Origin: Streptomyces maremycinicus
Lineage (GTDB): Bacteria > Actinomycetota > Actinomycetes > Streptomycetales > Streptomycetaceae
Length of the DNA stretch: 57,333 nucleotides
Assembly (NCBI RefSeq): GCF_001184025.1
Contig: NZ_BBYG01000030.1
Location: 1-57,333 of the forward strand
Reading direction: 5' to 3'
The notes beneath the pieces are model-generated. The model saw only the letters and a list, made by a program, of their open reading frames with translations, was not told the DNA's origin and ran no database searches. A program made the position numbers and the translations under genes. The stretch's first letter is position 1. Each line of letters begins with the position of its first letter. This document shows positions 8,684-16,567 of the stretch, in pieces.

Positions 8684-9529
8684 TCACGTGGCCGCTTCCA
8701 GAATGATCGCGTCGCCCACCCGGACCGTTCCCGCTTCCAGCACGTCCAGGTACACGCCGAGACACGAGAGCCGGCCCAGGTCGAACACGGGCACGCGGTG
8801 AACGCGGGCCACCGCTCGCATGATGCCCGGATCTGCGGGCAACTCGTCATGTCCGAGCGTGGGGACCACACAGCGGGGAGTCGGTACCACCACCCTGAAC
8901 AGCGCCTCCCCCAGGCGCAGTCGTGATCCCGGCCAGGCATCTTCCGGGAAGCCGGGGCCGCCATCGGTGTCCACGACGAGGTTCGGCCGGAAGCGGCGGG
9001 CGTCGAAGTCCCCGGCGGGATACACCCCGCGCATCCGGGCCAGGGACGCAGTGGTGACGAGATGGACCCGGCCGAAGTCGAAAAACGTTCCCCGGGCAAC
9101 GCTGCCGGTCGTGATGCTCACCCCGGTCTCATCGACGGCCGCCGTGCCCCGCACGGAGTCCGGCACCCCGCCCTCGTACTCGGGCACGGCACGCTCCAGC
9201 CTGCTGTGCTGCGGCACGGCAGCCGAGAGGAAAACCGGCCGACCCAGCAACTTGGAGAGCCGCGCGTCCAGTTCGGGATCCTCCACCGCCAAGGCGGCGC
9301 CGTCCGGCAGCACGACCTGGACCACCCCGGACTCCTCAAGGCGGCCACGGCAACGCAGCAAGGCCCCCCATTTACGCGGGTGCTTGACGCTGCCCACCGC
9401 GCCCGTCACGTCGAGAACGGCGTAGGCGCGGTCCCCGGAAAGCCCGTCCTCCGTGACCGCCACGGTGGTCACGCCCTCGCCCAGCATCGACTTCACCGGA
9501 TACCGGTACAACGCTGCCACAGTCCCCAT
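8684..9529 (-). CDS. MOSC-domain protein (molybdenum cofactor sulfurase C-terminal type)
   Basis: A 281-residue protein with an N-terminal MOSC beta-barrel (LYRYPVKSMLGEGV) and a C-terminal MOSC domain from about residue 125. The conserved cysteine region reads TPRCVVPTLGHDELP, matching the family pattern in which a Cys carries or transfers sulfur. Relatives include mitochondrial mARC and bacterial YcbX/YiiM-type proteins that bind molybdenum cofactor and reduce N-hydroxylated compounds. No fused [2Fe-2S] domain is present, so an electron donor must come from elsewhere. The ATG at 9529 begins directly at the barrel. It appears monocistronic. Confidence 0.9.
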   Translation of the reverse strand: MGTVAALYRYPVKSMLGEGVTTVAVTEDGLSGDRAYAVLDVTGAVGSVKHPRKWGALLRCRGRLEESGVVQVVLPDGAALAVEDPELDARLSKLLGRPVFLSAAVPQHSRLERAVPEYEGGVPDSVRGTAAVDETGVSITTGSVARGTFFDFGRVHLVTTASLARMRGVYPAGDFDARRFRPNLVVDTDGGPGFPEDAWPGSRLRLGEALFRVVVPTPRCVVPTLGHDELPADPGIMRAVARVHRVPVFDLGRLSCLGVYLDVLEAGTVRVGDAIILEAAT

Positions 9530-9909
9530 GGATCAAGTATCAGGGGAGACCGGCCGGTGAAAGGCACGTCGGTGCGATGTCAACGGTGACGTCGTTCCTC
9601 ACAGAGCCCACCGAACTCCTGCTCCCGACAGACGGGACAGATCCCCAGGATGCAGTGGCAAGGGTCCAGGCTCCAGGCCCCGTTGCCGGTGAGGAGCTGT
9701 GGGTGTCATTGGCAGGGGGCGCAGCGCATTCAACTCCGTGGCGCTGAAGTCCATCGACGTCCCTCGACACGCGCGGAACTTCGCAAGGAGATGGTCGGCG
9801 TGCCGGCCGCCCGCTTCCCGGTCCGCCCCGGTGGCCAGCGGCTTCGCATCGACGTACGGCCGCCCGCCAGGTGGCCGGGTTGACCTGCGCCTCAGTGACC
9901 AGGTCAAGC

Positions 9910-9944
9910 GGGCGCCAACGAAGCCTTCGTGATCGTCGGCGCCC
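9910..9944 (-). terminator. hairpin downstream of the 10.0-10.4 kb unit
   Basis: Twelve-base arms (GGGCGCCAACGA / TCGTCGGCGCCC) with one mismatch and an 11-base loop. It starts seven bases after the stop of the 25-codon frame at 9951-10028, placing that frame inside the transcript of the upstream gene. The ~380 bases between here and the MOSC gene hold no gene I can support. Confidence 0.6.
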
Positions 9945-9950
9945 GCTGTC

Positions 9951-10028
9951 TCAGGTCTCCTCCGTCCGGACGGAGCATTCGCCTTCGTCGCCGTCCAGGA
10001 CGTCAACGCCCGGCATCGGCAGCATCAT
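9951..10028 (-). CDS. 25-residue frame coupled to the upstream gene
   Basis: A tiny acidic frame (begins MMLPMPGVDVLDGDEGEC) whose ATG overlaps the stop of the preceding 129-residue gene as ATGA. A terminator hairpin follows immediately. Codon third positions are mostly G/C. Whether the peptide has a function, or is merely a coupled leftover, cannot be told. Confidence 0.35.
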   Translation of the reverse strand: MMLPMPGVDVLDGDEGECSVRTEET

Positions 10029-10414
10029 GCGTGATCTGACGGCGATTCCCTACGGTCCGCCTGCCCCTCCCCCTCATCAGGGGCGAGTGACTCCGGCGCC
10101 GGGCGGGACTCCAACTCCCGCTGCCTTGCGGCCAGCGCCCTCGCCAGCATCTTGTCCCGGTAGGGGTTCGACGTACCGAGGGCCTTCGCCACCTCCACAG
10201 CCTCGTCCAACAGGGCCAACCGCCGCTCAGGCAAATCCCTCACCAGGGGCGACGTACTCGCCTCCACCAAGACGTACGCCAGCTTCGATCCGTACGCCTC
10301 CGGCTCGACCCGTGCCAGAAGGCGGTATATCCACAGCCCCTCCGCACCGCGCACCACCCGCCGGTTGGCGCTGAGCAGCCTTACCCTCGCCAGCACGATC
10401 AAGTCCTGATCCAT
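10025..10414 (-). CDS. conserved-looking hypothetical protein, helical
   Basis: A 129-residue, mainly helical protein of unknown function (MDQDLIVLARVRLLSANRRV). It is rich in Arg, Glu, Ala and Leu, and its last ~30 residues are polar and probably disordered. The segment LLDEAVEVAKALGTSNPYRD resembles part of a helical-repeat (TPR-like) protein, but no full repeat can be delineated. The ATG at 10414 is selected because an AAGGGGG ribosome site lies seven bases before it. The frame stays open upstream but runs into the short tandem repeats and is not coding-like there. Confidence 0.65.
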   Translation of the reverse strand: MDQDLIVLARVRLLSANRRVVRGAEGLWIYRLLARVEPEAYGSKLAYVLVEASTSPLVRDLPERRLALLDEAVEVAKALGTSNPYRDKMLARALAARQRELESRPAPESLAPDEGEGQADRRESPSDHA

Positions 10415-10634
10415 CGATCCCCCTTCGTCCCGCCACCCCCCGGCCGGTGCACGTCGCACGCCGAGACAGCACGGCGAACGCGCCGACAGCCGATCAAGGC
10501 TGCCGACACGCTGGCCGGAGAGTGGATGTCGACGAGTCTGACGCGCGATGCCGGCCGCCACAAGGCCGAAAGGACGTGCGCTGAGTCCTACCGAAACCGC
10601 CTCCGAACAGCGATGATGGACCTGACACTCACTC

Positions 10635-10665
10635 AAGGAGCCAAGGAGCCAAGGAGCCAAGGAGC
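10635..10665. repeat. 8-bp tandem repeat AAGGAGCC, about four copies
   Basis: Unit AAGGAGCC repeated 3.9 times without mismatch until the last copy. The unit resembles a ribosome-binding sequence, but no start codon follows at suitable distance. Such arrays change length by slippage. Confidence 0.85.
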
Positions 10666-10885
10666 ACCGCTCCGAGGGACTTCTTGACCAATTGGCGTAT
10701 CCGCGGGTGACAGTCGCGAAGGTGCTGGCGGAGGAGCCGTCGGCCGGACACGCGAGGCCGGACAGGGCCGCGATGACACGCTCGGTCGCGTTGCCGCGAG
10801 CGGAGGGGATCGACGTGGAGGTGCGCGCCGGAGCACAGCAGATCTTGTGCGCCCACGCCGCGCCGGAAGCCGACGAAGGGATGCG

Positions 10886-10913
10886 GGGTGACGGGTGACG
10901 GGTGACGGGTGAC
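10886..10913. repeat. 7-bp tandem repeat GGGTGAC, four perfect copies
   Basis: Unit GGGTGAC repeated four times exactly, 220 bases from the AAGGAGCC array and in the same gene-free interval. Confidence 0.85.
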
Positions 10914-11010
10914 AGCTTGCGGTTCAACTGGGCGGGGATACAACGCCAATGGGACCGAGCTCCTGGGGCGCTGCGGCGTCAACAACGAGCGTCCCCTGCC
11001 GGGGGGACGG

Positions 11011-11469
11011 TTAGTAGCTCCAGCTGTAGAGGCCGCCGCCACCTGTCCTCGTCGCAGACTCTGCGAGGCGGGCAACGCCCTGCAAGACCGCAAGGAGATC
11101 ATCGTCGGTCATATCGTCGCCGTCCTCAGCCCGGAGCCGCGCAATCCAGCGGCCGGCGAGCTCCTCGAGTTGGGAGGAACTCGCTTGGGCGAGCGCTCGG
11201 GTCAGGCGCTTCGGCAGAGCGAACACCTCAACGCCATCGTTCAAGGGGGCGGTGACCCACTCAGGCCACGGCCGCCACGCATAGAGCTGCTCAACCGGCG
11301 GTGCCTCGGCCGAAGGCACCTCGAAATACATGTCCCACTCGGCAATGGCGGTGTCCGGCTCAATGAAACGGCAGGTCACAGACTCAAATGCCTCACCTGG
11401 TCCCCGCAGGCGCGTCGAGGCTGCCGTCTCGTCGTCAGGGGCGAGGAAGAACACGATGTCGTGAGCCAT
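11011..11469 (-). CDS. hypothetical protein, acidic
   Basis: A 152-residue acidic protein (MAHDIVFFLAPDDETAA) of unknown function, with no signal peptide or membrane segment. It has a mixed alpha/beta look: hydrophobic strand at the start, aromatic-rich middle (EQLYAWRPWPEWVTAP), helical Asp/Glu-rich second half, and the short end GGGGLYSWSY. Size, acidity and surroundings of other orphan acidic proteins suggest an immunity-type protein, but that is inference only. No Shine-Dalgarno sequence precedes the ATG. Confidence 0.6.
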   Translation of the reverse strand: MAHDIVFFLAPDDETAASTRLRGPGEAFESVTCRFIEPDTAIAEWDMYFEVPSAEAPPVEQLYAWRPWPEWVTAPLNDGVEVFALPKRLTRALAQASSSQLEELAGRWIARLRAEDGDDMTDDDLLAVLQGVARLAESATRTGGGGLYSWSY

Positions 11470-12041
11470 TCGAGCATGATGGCAGCCTGCGGCAGACGGG
11501 GTGCTGCGTAGTCGGTGGCATCCGTCTGATCGGCGGGCCGCCTCGGCTGCGCGTACGGTCCCTGGCGGCCTCGGCGGCCCAGCGCTCGGCAGCTATGAAT
11601 GATGCCGCGCAGACGCTGAAGGACCGCGGGCGGCATCTGGGTGCAGAAATCACGGACCTCGTGGCTCTGCTGCACGGGATGCTCGTGCCACACGCTCGAC
11701 CGTTCCCTCGATGCCGCTGCCAGAGCCACAGAGGCGGCGAAGACACCCCCCTCCTCCGGGCTCCCCGGCCGGCTTCACCGACCCGGCCAACCGGAGGTCC
11801 GCCGCCAGCCGCACCCCTTTCGGCTCCCCATGTGCAGCATCATCGATCGTACGTTTTTCTCGCCGGTCAGCGGCAATTCGGCAGACCCTGTGGCGCCAGG
11901 CGTACCGGAGAGGAAAGGATCACCGCACCCTTGCCCCCTCCGGTCACTCGACGATCGAGGCCTCGACCGGCTCCGGTCGCCGGACCACCGAGCTCGTGTC
12001 GCAAGTCCCCGGCTCGGTTTTCGCTTCCGACAAGATGGCGT
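11470..12041. other. interval with a possible decayed minus-strand gene
   Basis: No intact gene. On the minus strand from about 11715 to 11580 one frame (SVWHEHPVQQSHEVRDFC) has the strong G/C third-position bias of real coding sequence, then loses it without a sensible start or end. I read it as a remnant of an unknown gene. Confidence 0.3.
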
Positions 12042-12734
12042 TCACGCGGACTCCTGGTCCGGCTGGGGGTAGCCGACCTCACGGATGTCCTGGGCCAGGT
12101 CGCTCAAGCTGACCCCAGGGTTCAACGACGACACGAGCTCCGGAAGCAGCGGCTGCAAGGCGTACACCTGACTTACGGCCTCCAGGTCGACGGGGACCTC
12201 GTAGTAGTCCTCGGCGAAGCGCTGGAAGGCTTCTGGTGAACGGTCCACCAAGAGCTCGAACAAGCCCGCTGCCCCGTCGGGATCGACAGCGCTATCGGGG
12301 AAATCGATCGTCCCGTGATGCCACCGATCGTCCGTCAACCCCCGCCACAAGCAGGCCGTCACGACACTGACGCCGTCCTCGTCGGTGAACGCCGGCTCCT
12401 CGACGAAGGGCTTGAAGGGCTCGGGGACCTCGTCGATCACTCCCGGCCAAGGCTCGCCGTCGTTGCCGTACGGGCTCATCGGCGCTTCATGGTCGAAGCC
12501 GCGTATGTAGGCCCCGGCAGACGAGAACACGATGGAGTATTCGTTCCCCGACCCGTTGCGCATCGAGGCCATCTCTTCGCCGTCGGCCCATTTGGTGTTC
12601 ATGGAGTAGTAGCGGCTTTCCCACTCCGGGCTGAGGATCGCATCGAGCATCGCCAGTGCACGACACAGATCCCGCAGGTCGGCGATGCCAGGGAGCTGGC
12701 GAGCTACGTCGTAGACAGTCACGTACTCATCCAA
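12042..12734 (-). CDS. hypothetical protein, possible immunity-type
   Basis: A 230-residue acidic protein (pI clearly low) of unknown function. Features visible are an aromatic and glycine-containing core (SNTKWADGEEMA-like segment around residues 44-55), the stretch GFDHEAPMSPYGNDGEPWPG, and a helical C-terminal third. There is no signal peptide. The best start is TTG at 12734, since no ATG or GTG is available before homology-like sequence begins. Its frame is continuous with the upstream fragment ending at 12783, separated by a single TGA. It lies among other orphan acidic proteins, as in polymorphic-toxin immunity arrays, but no toxin is visible. Confidence 0.6.
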   Translation of the reverse strand: MDEYVTVYDVARQLPGIADLRDLCRALAMLDAILSPEWESRYYSMNTKWADGEEMASMRNGSGNEYSIVFSSAGAYIRGFDHEAPMSPYGNDGEPWPGVIDEVPEPFKPFVEEPAFTDEDGVSVVTACLWRGLTDDRWHHGTIDFPDSAVDPDGAAGLFELLVDRSPEAFQRFAEDYYEVPVDLEAVSQVYALQPLLPELVSSLNPGVSLSDLAQDIREVGYPQPDQESA

Positions 12735-12782
12735 CCCGATACCGGTGACAGCCAGGTCAACGCCGGCTTCCTCTGAGCAGAG

Positions 12783-12911
12783 TCACCAATACCGGGGCCT
12801 GGTGTCGTGCCACTCCGGCAGACTCCCGCCCCCGGGGAGCCAGACCTCGCCGTTGTCACGAACCCAGCCCCTGTGTGTGAAACGACCGTCGAATGCGTGA
12901 TCGGCGCCGAC
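12783..12911 (-). pseudogene. orphan C-terminal coding fragment
   Basis: Forty-two codons open between TAG (12914-12912) and TGA (12785-12783), reading DHAFDGRFTHRGWVRDNGEV and LPGGGSLPEWHDTRPRYW. Composition looks like genuine protein, but no start codon is present. Probably the tail of a decayed gene of unknown identity. Confidence 0.4.
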
Positions 12912-12959
12912 CTACAGGGCCAGGTCACGCCGCCGGCCAGGTGTGGCAGGCGACGCTCC

Positions 12960-13196
12960 TCAACTCCACGGCACGGTGGTGCCGTGGACGACCACGTTCC
13001 AGTCGTTCTGGAGGAAGGCGGCAATGCCCAGGAACAGCGAGGCCCGTGGGCGAGGCTACGGGTCATCCAGGCGGTGAGGTAGCGGCTGCGGCGTTCGCGG
13101 CTGAAGGTGCTGAACTCGTACGCAAGGTCGCGGGCAGCGGCAAGCCAGAGGCAGGCGTGGCGGAGGCCAACGAGGTGCCGCGCAGCGATATTTGCT
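12960..13196 (-). pseudogene. frameshifted remnant of a small unknown gene
   Basis: One frame reads GLRHACLWLAAARDLAYEFS and continues to about RYLTAWM. After a shift near 13040, another frame continues SLFLGIAAFLQNDWNVVVHG and ends in TGA at 12960. Both parts have strong G/C third-position bias, so this looks like one coding sequence broken by a frameshift. There is no start codon, as its 5' end abuts the stop of the next gene. Identity unknown. Confidence 0.45.
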
Positions 13197-13199
13197 GGT

Positions 13200-13673
13200 C
13201 TATGACTTGTCGGGGCAGCCGACTTCAGTCCAGGTCGCGGCCAGGTCACGGCAGACGATCGTGAGCGAGCCGTTCCAGAACGCGATCTCGTGGCTGCAAC
13301 CGTGCTGGTGGGGCAGGACCTCGTCGAGGATTACCGTTCCGAAGCCTGCCCAGTCGTTCTCTCCGACGCTTCCGGCATCGAAGCTGGAGACGCCTGCATA
13401 GCGGATGACCATGTCCTCATCGTGCTTCCAGCAGTTGTGTCGGAACTGGATCTCCACCTGACGGCCATCAGCTCCTACATTGCGGATGTCCTGAACCTGC
13501 AAATCCTTCACACACCGCCTGCTGGAGAAGTCGTAGTGCTCGGGAGCAGTCGCGAAGCTCCGGGCCCCGACCGGCAGATCATCAGTCAACGAAGGCAGAC
13601 GCTCCAGGTATCGAGCGGGGGATATGACACCCCGCACGTTGCCGACCTGCGCATCCAGGTTGATGTACTTCAT
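13200..13673 (-). CDS. hypothetical protein, beta-rich
   Basis: A 157-residue acidic protein without signal peptide. It contains several alternating hydrophobic strands (VEIQFRHNCWKHDEDMVIRY, EIAFWNGSLTIVCRDL) and scattered Cys and His residues, with no clear metal motif. The ATG at 13673 is preceded by GAAGGAC. No family is recognised. The beta-rich, acidic, single-domain form and its orphan neighbours are again compatible with an immunity-type protein, which is inference. Immediately downstream lies the frameshifted remnant. Confidence 0.6.
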   Translation of the reverse strand: MKYINLDAQVGNVRGVISPARYLERLPSLTDDLPVGARSFATAPEHYDFSSRRCVKDLQVQDIRNVGADGRQVEIQFRHNCWKHDEDMVIRYAGVSSFDAGSVGENDWAGFGTVILDEVLPHQHGCSHEIAFWNGSLTIVCRDLAATWTEVGCPDKS

Positions 13674-14017
13674 CGTCCTTCGTCCGTCCCCTCCTATGAC
13701 TCCGTGGTCAACGCATGCCTGACCCTGGAGAAGAAGCTACCGAGTGCACCGTCCCGAACAACTCGTCGCGCCGGGCGGTCAGACACGTGGAGAACTCCCC
13801 GAGAGCGTGACGCTTCCGCGAACGCTTGCCTCCGAACAGCATCAGGCAGCGAACTCACCCCCACGGCCTTCGTCTTGGTCACGTGCACCGTGGTCGGGGC
13901 ACACGTTCAGACGAGGGCCGCCCCCGCGTCCGGCAAATCCCCATGCCAGCGGATCCGTTCGAGACGCCATTCGAGACCGTGGCACCATGTACCGCATGAC
14001 CACGAACCGAAAGGTCC
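13674..14017. other. 344-base interval, nothing assigned
   Basis: Separates two divergent hypothetical genes and should hold their promoters. No additional gene, hairpin or repeat stood out. Confidence 0.4.
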
Positions 14018-14416
14018 ATGCCGCGTAGACGGCCAGGACAGATCCGTGCCGACTCCCTCGGCAACCACCGGACCACGGATGCAAGGCCAGTCATCGACGG
14101 CCTGTCTTCGCGTGCACTGTCCGAGATCATCCGCCTTGAGCACACCCGCAACTATCTCCAGCCGGGCGACGTCAGCACGGCTGTGGGCCTGTGGAAGGAC
14201 TACGTCCACCAGCCCGAGCTCGCCCTGTGGCACGACTACGAATGGGGCAACGTGCACTGGCACTGCTGCGGCAATCCTCTCGAAGCCCGCGCCCTCCTCG
14301 AGACCGTGATGCAGGCCATGTCACCACGAAGCGCCCGCGAACTTCGAAAGATCGTCACCCGGTCGGACGCCTTCGTGAACCTTGCGTCCCGGCCCTACGA
14401 CGTGGCCGGAAGGTGA
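14018..14416 (+). CDS. hypothetical protein with WHDYEWGNVHWHCCG motif
   Basis: A 132-residue protein with a basic N-terminus (MPRRRPGQIR). The core is compact and well ordered: helix LSEIIRLEHTRNYLQ, then VGLWKDYVHQPELALWHDYE, then GNVHWHCCGNP, and a final helical segment ARELRKIVTRSDAFV. The His/Trp/Cys cluster could bind a metal or simply form a structural core. I know sequences of this kind from Streptomyces genomes only as hypothetical proteins. AAAGG lies close before the ATG. The neighbouring folD has its own riboswitch leader, so the two are probably separate units. Confidence 0.7.
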   Translation: MPRRRPGQIRADSLGNHRTTDARPVIDGLSSRALSEIIRLEHTRNYLQPGDVSTAVGLWKDYVHQPELALWHDYEWGNVHWHCCGNPLEARALLETVMQAMSPRSARELRKIVTRSDAFVNLASRPYDVAGR

Positions 14417-14486
14417 AGAACAAAGTGAGTAGGTGTTTTTGAACTCCACGATCCAGATCAGCGGAAGCGTCATCCACTAGGGTGAT

Positions 14487-14568
14487 GTGTGGGCCGTGAC
14501 TGGCGCTGAGGTGGAGTACCACCGGGGAGCGGTCCGACGAATCGGTCGATGCCGTGCGCCTGGGCGAG
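14487..14568 (+). promoter_or_regulatory. ZTP (pfl motif) riboswitch upstream of folD
   Basis: The leader carries the conserved blocks of the pfl motif in order: GGGCCGTGACTGGCG, a GGTGG/CCACC hairpin, CCGGGGAGCGGTCC, a linker hairpin (CCGA-CGAA-TCGG), and the 3' block GCGCCTGGGC. This RNA binds ZTP/ZMP (AICAR nucleotides), which accumulate when 10-formyl-tetrahydrofolate runs short, and turns on one-carbon genes. It ends 25 bases before the folD ATG, close to the GGGAGG ribosome site. No strong T-tract follows, so translational control seems more likely than termination. Confidence 0.9.
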
Positions 14569-14593
14569 TGGTCAGCGACGCCGGGAGGCGACC

Positions 14594-15460
14594 ATGTCCC
14601 AGACTCGGACAGCCCTGCTCATGGACGGTGTTGGCCTTGCTCGACGCGTCGTCGAGGAGGCATCAGACAGGGCGGCAGAGCTTGCGCGGCGTGTCGGAGT
14701 GACGCCCTGCCTCGCAACGGTGCTGGTGGGTGAGGATCCGGCTTCGGTGACGTACGTCCGGATGAAGCGGGCGCGTTGCGCGAAGGCGGGCATCGAGTCC
14801 CGGCTCGTCAGCCTGCCGGCCACCACTACAACGGCTGAGCTCGTAGAGACCCTCCAGTCCCTCTCGCGGGACGCCGGAGTGCACGGCATCTTGCTTCAGC
14901 ACCCCGTGGGCCCTCACATCGATGAGCGCGCGGCATTCGAGGCCATCGCGCCCGAGAAGGACGTCGATGGGGTCACGATGAGCTCATTCGCCGCGATGAG
15001 CTTCGGAATGCCGGGTTTCGCATCGTGCACCCCGGGCGGGATCATGCGGCTCTTGGACGAGTACGACGTCGATCTTGCAGGTCGACACGCTGTTGTCGTG
15101 GGCCGGAGCGCGATCCTCGGCAAACCCGTCGGGATGCTCTTGCTCGCCCGGGACGCCACGGTCACCTACTGCCACTCCCGTACGACCGATCTGGCCGCGA
15201 CCGTACGGGAAGCGGACATCGTTGTGGCGGCCGTGGGACGGCCTCGGCTTATTCGTGGCGAAGACATCAAGCCGGGGGCCGTCGTGGTCGACGCCGGATA
15301 CAACCCCGGCAATGTCGGCGACGTCGACTTCGCCACCGCCCGCACTCGCGCCCGCCTGATCACGCCGGTCCCCGGTGGGGTCGGGCCCATGACCATCGCA
15401 GTCCTGCTGGCTCAGACGGTCGACGCGGCATACATCCAGCTCGGGCTGGCCAGCCACTGA
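14594..15460 (+). CDS. folD: bifunctional methylenetetrahydrofolate dehydrogenase/cyclohydrolase
   Basis: A 288-residue FolD, which interconverts 5,10-methylene-, methenyl- and 10-formyl-tetrahydrofolate with NADP. Catalytic landmarks are intact: YVRMKRARC (Tyr-x3-Lys), GILLQHPVG (Gln), PEKDVDG (Asp), then the Rossmann part with VVGRSAILGKPVG and the end TPVPGGVGPMT. The QHPV variant instead of QLPLP is seen in a subset of the family. ATG 14594 is chosen over upstream codons because GGGAGGCG precedes it and the ZTP riboswitch occupies the leader. It stands apart from purine or serine genes, so it may be a second folD copy for low-formylfolate conditions, though that needs the rest of the genome. 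Confidence 0.95.
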   Translation: MSQTRTALLMDGVGLARRVVEEASDRAAELARRVGVTPCLATVLVGEDPASVTYVRMKRARCAKAGIESRLVSLPATTTTAELVETLQSLSRDAGVHGILLQHPVGPHIDERAAFEAIAPEKDVDGVTMSSFAAMSFGMPGFASCTPGGIMRLLDEYDVDLAGRHAVVVGRSAILGKPVGMLLLARDATVTYCHSRTTDLAATVREADIVVAAVGRPRLIRGEDIKPGAVVVDAGYNPGNVGDVDFATARTRARLITPVPGGVGPMTIAVLLAQTVDAAYIQLGLASH

Positions 15461-15674
15461 GCGGGGGTTTCCCACCCGCGCCGCGCGGATCACGGGAGGT
15501 CGACCGGACGGCGCGCGCAGCCCGCTCACCTCTGCGGTGATGGCGGCTGCGCGGCCGCGTCCGCGAACACGGACCGGGGTGTGGAGGAGGTCCACTTCCG
15601 CAGCGAAGGAGGCGGGCGTCGGGGCGGACGTCCACTCGCCCGCACCCCCTGGTCACCGCCTTGGGACCAGTGCC

Positions 15675-16058
15675 TCAGAAGCCCCGGAAAACGCCGTCAT
15701 CGTCGACGCCGTCGGCGAAGTCCTGGAAGTCCTGGAAGTCCATGTTCGCCTCCGCGAGGTTGTTCTCGATGCTCCACAGCGCGGCTGCCGCAACGCGGAC
15801 GCACCGCACCCGCTCACTCCGCAGGTACACCACGAGGACCGGCAGTTCAGCCGAGGTGCCGACGACAGAGTCCGCCAAGACAAGAAGGGGATGGCGATAC
15901 TCGCCAGAAATCAGGTCGAGAGCCCGGTCGGGCGTCAAACCCTCGTACCTGCGGTCATCGACAAGTGCGACATTGGCCAGGAATCCGTCTCTGCTGGGTC
16001 GGGACAGCGCCGCCCGCAGAGCACCCCAAGCACCGTTTGCTGAGAAGTCGGTGCGCAC
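15675..16058 (-). CDS. DUF6924 family protein
   Basis: A 127-residue protein with the features of DUF6924: RTDFS near the start, FLANVALVDDRRYEGLTPD in the middle, and the C-terminal IENNLAEANMDFQDF...VFRGF block. Function is unknown. The family is common in Streptomyces and often lies beside immunity-like or orphan genes. The family-like sequence (EALVVRTDFS) extends four codons before the annotated GTG to a TAG. The usual first few residues therefore appear lost, and the present start may be a GTG or CTG rescue. Confidence 0.8.
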   Translation of the reverse strand: MRTDFSANGAWGALRAALSRPSRDGFLANVALVDDRRYEGLTPDRALDLISGEYRHPLLVLADSVVGTSAELPVLVVYLRSERVRCVRVAAAALWSIENNLAEANMDFQDFQDFADGVDDDGVFRGF

Positions 16059-16092
16059 AACCAGGGCTTCCTAGGTGCACGGGAGCTGATTC

Positions 16093-16272
16093 ATGTGCGG
16101 AGAGTACCGCCGTCCCGGTGAACCTGCGTGGGCACTGCTCCTGGCCCACCGCATCGGCGCGTCCCGCTGCGTCCACCTCGTCGACGGCCTGCTCCCCCGC
16201 TTCCAGCCCTACGCCCGCCTCCAGGGCGTATCGGAGCCGCCACCTGGCAACCGCGTAGGACCTTCTCCCTGA
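16093..16272 (+). CDS. possible 59-residue protein
   Basis: An ATG-started frame with very strong C/G third-position bias through its middle (ALLLAHRIGASRCVHLVDGL), divergent from the DUF6924 gene. It has no convincing ribosome site and ends in a Pro/Gly-rich tail, so it may be a fragment of a larger lost gene. The ~295 bases after it, up to the UvrA2 gene, are Pro/Ser-coding-like in every frame and hold nothing assigned. Confidence 0.3.
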   Translation: MCGEYRRPGEPAWALLLAHRIGASRCVHLVDGLLPRFQPYARLQGVSEPPPGNRVGPSP

Positions 16273-16567
16273 GCCGAGGCTGGTCGCCCGGTGTCGACAC
16301 CTTCTCTCCTTCCGCCTCTCCTTCCACGCATGGCGAGACAGTTCTCGCAACGCCGGATGCGGCAGGGCCCGTCTTCAGGCGGGGAAGACCTCCTCCGCCC
16401 GACCGTGCCTGACCCGGACTCCGACTCCGCCCCCGACCCCGCCTCCGACCAGCAGCGGAATCTCCATGGGTGGGGCGCCGAAGTCCGCTGCACCTGGGGG
16501 CCGGGCAGCGGGGCCCGGTGACGGCGCCTGTCGCGCGGTTTCCGGCGCGATCAGGTAATCAGGAACG

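Larger units (their letters stand above)
10415..11010. other. gene-poor interval with two microsatellites
   Basis: About 600 bases without a supportable gene. It contains the promoter of the 10025-10414 gene and two short tandem arrays, listed separately. Open frames crossing it are created by the repeats. Confidence 0.5.
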
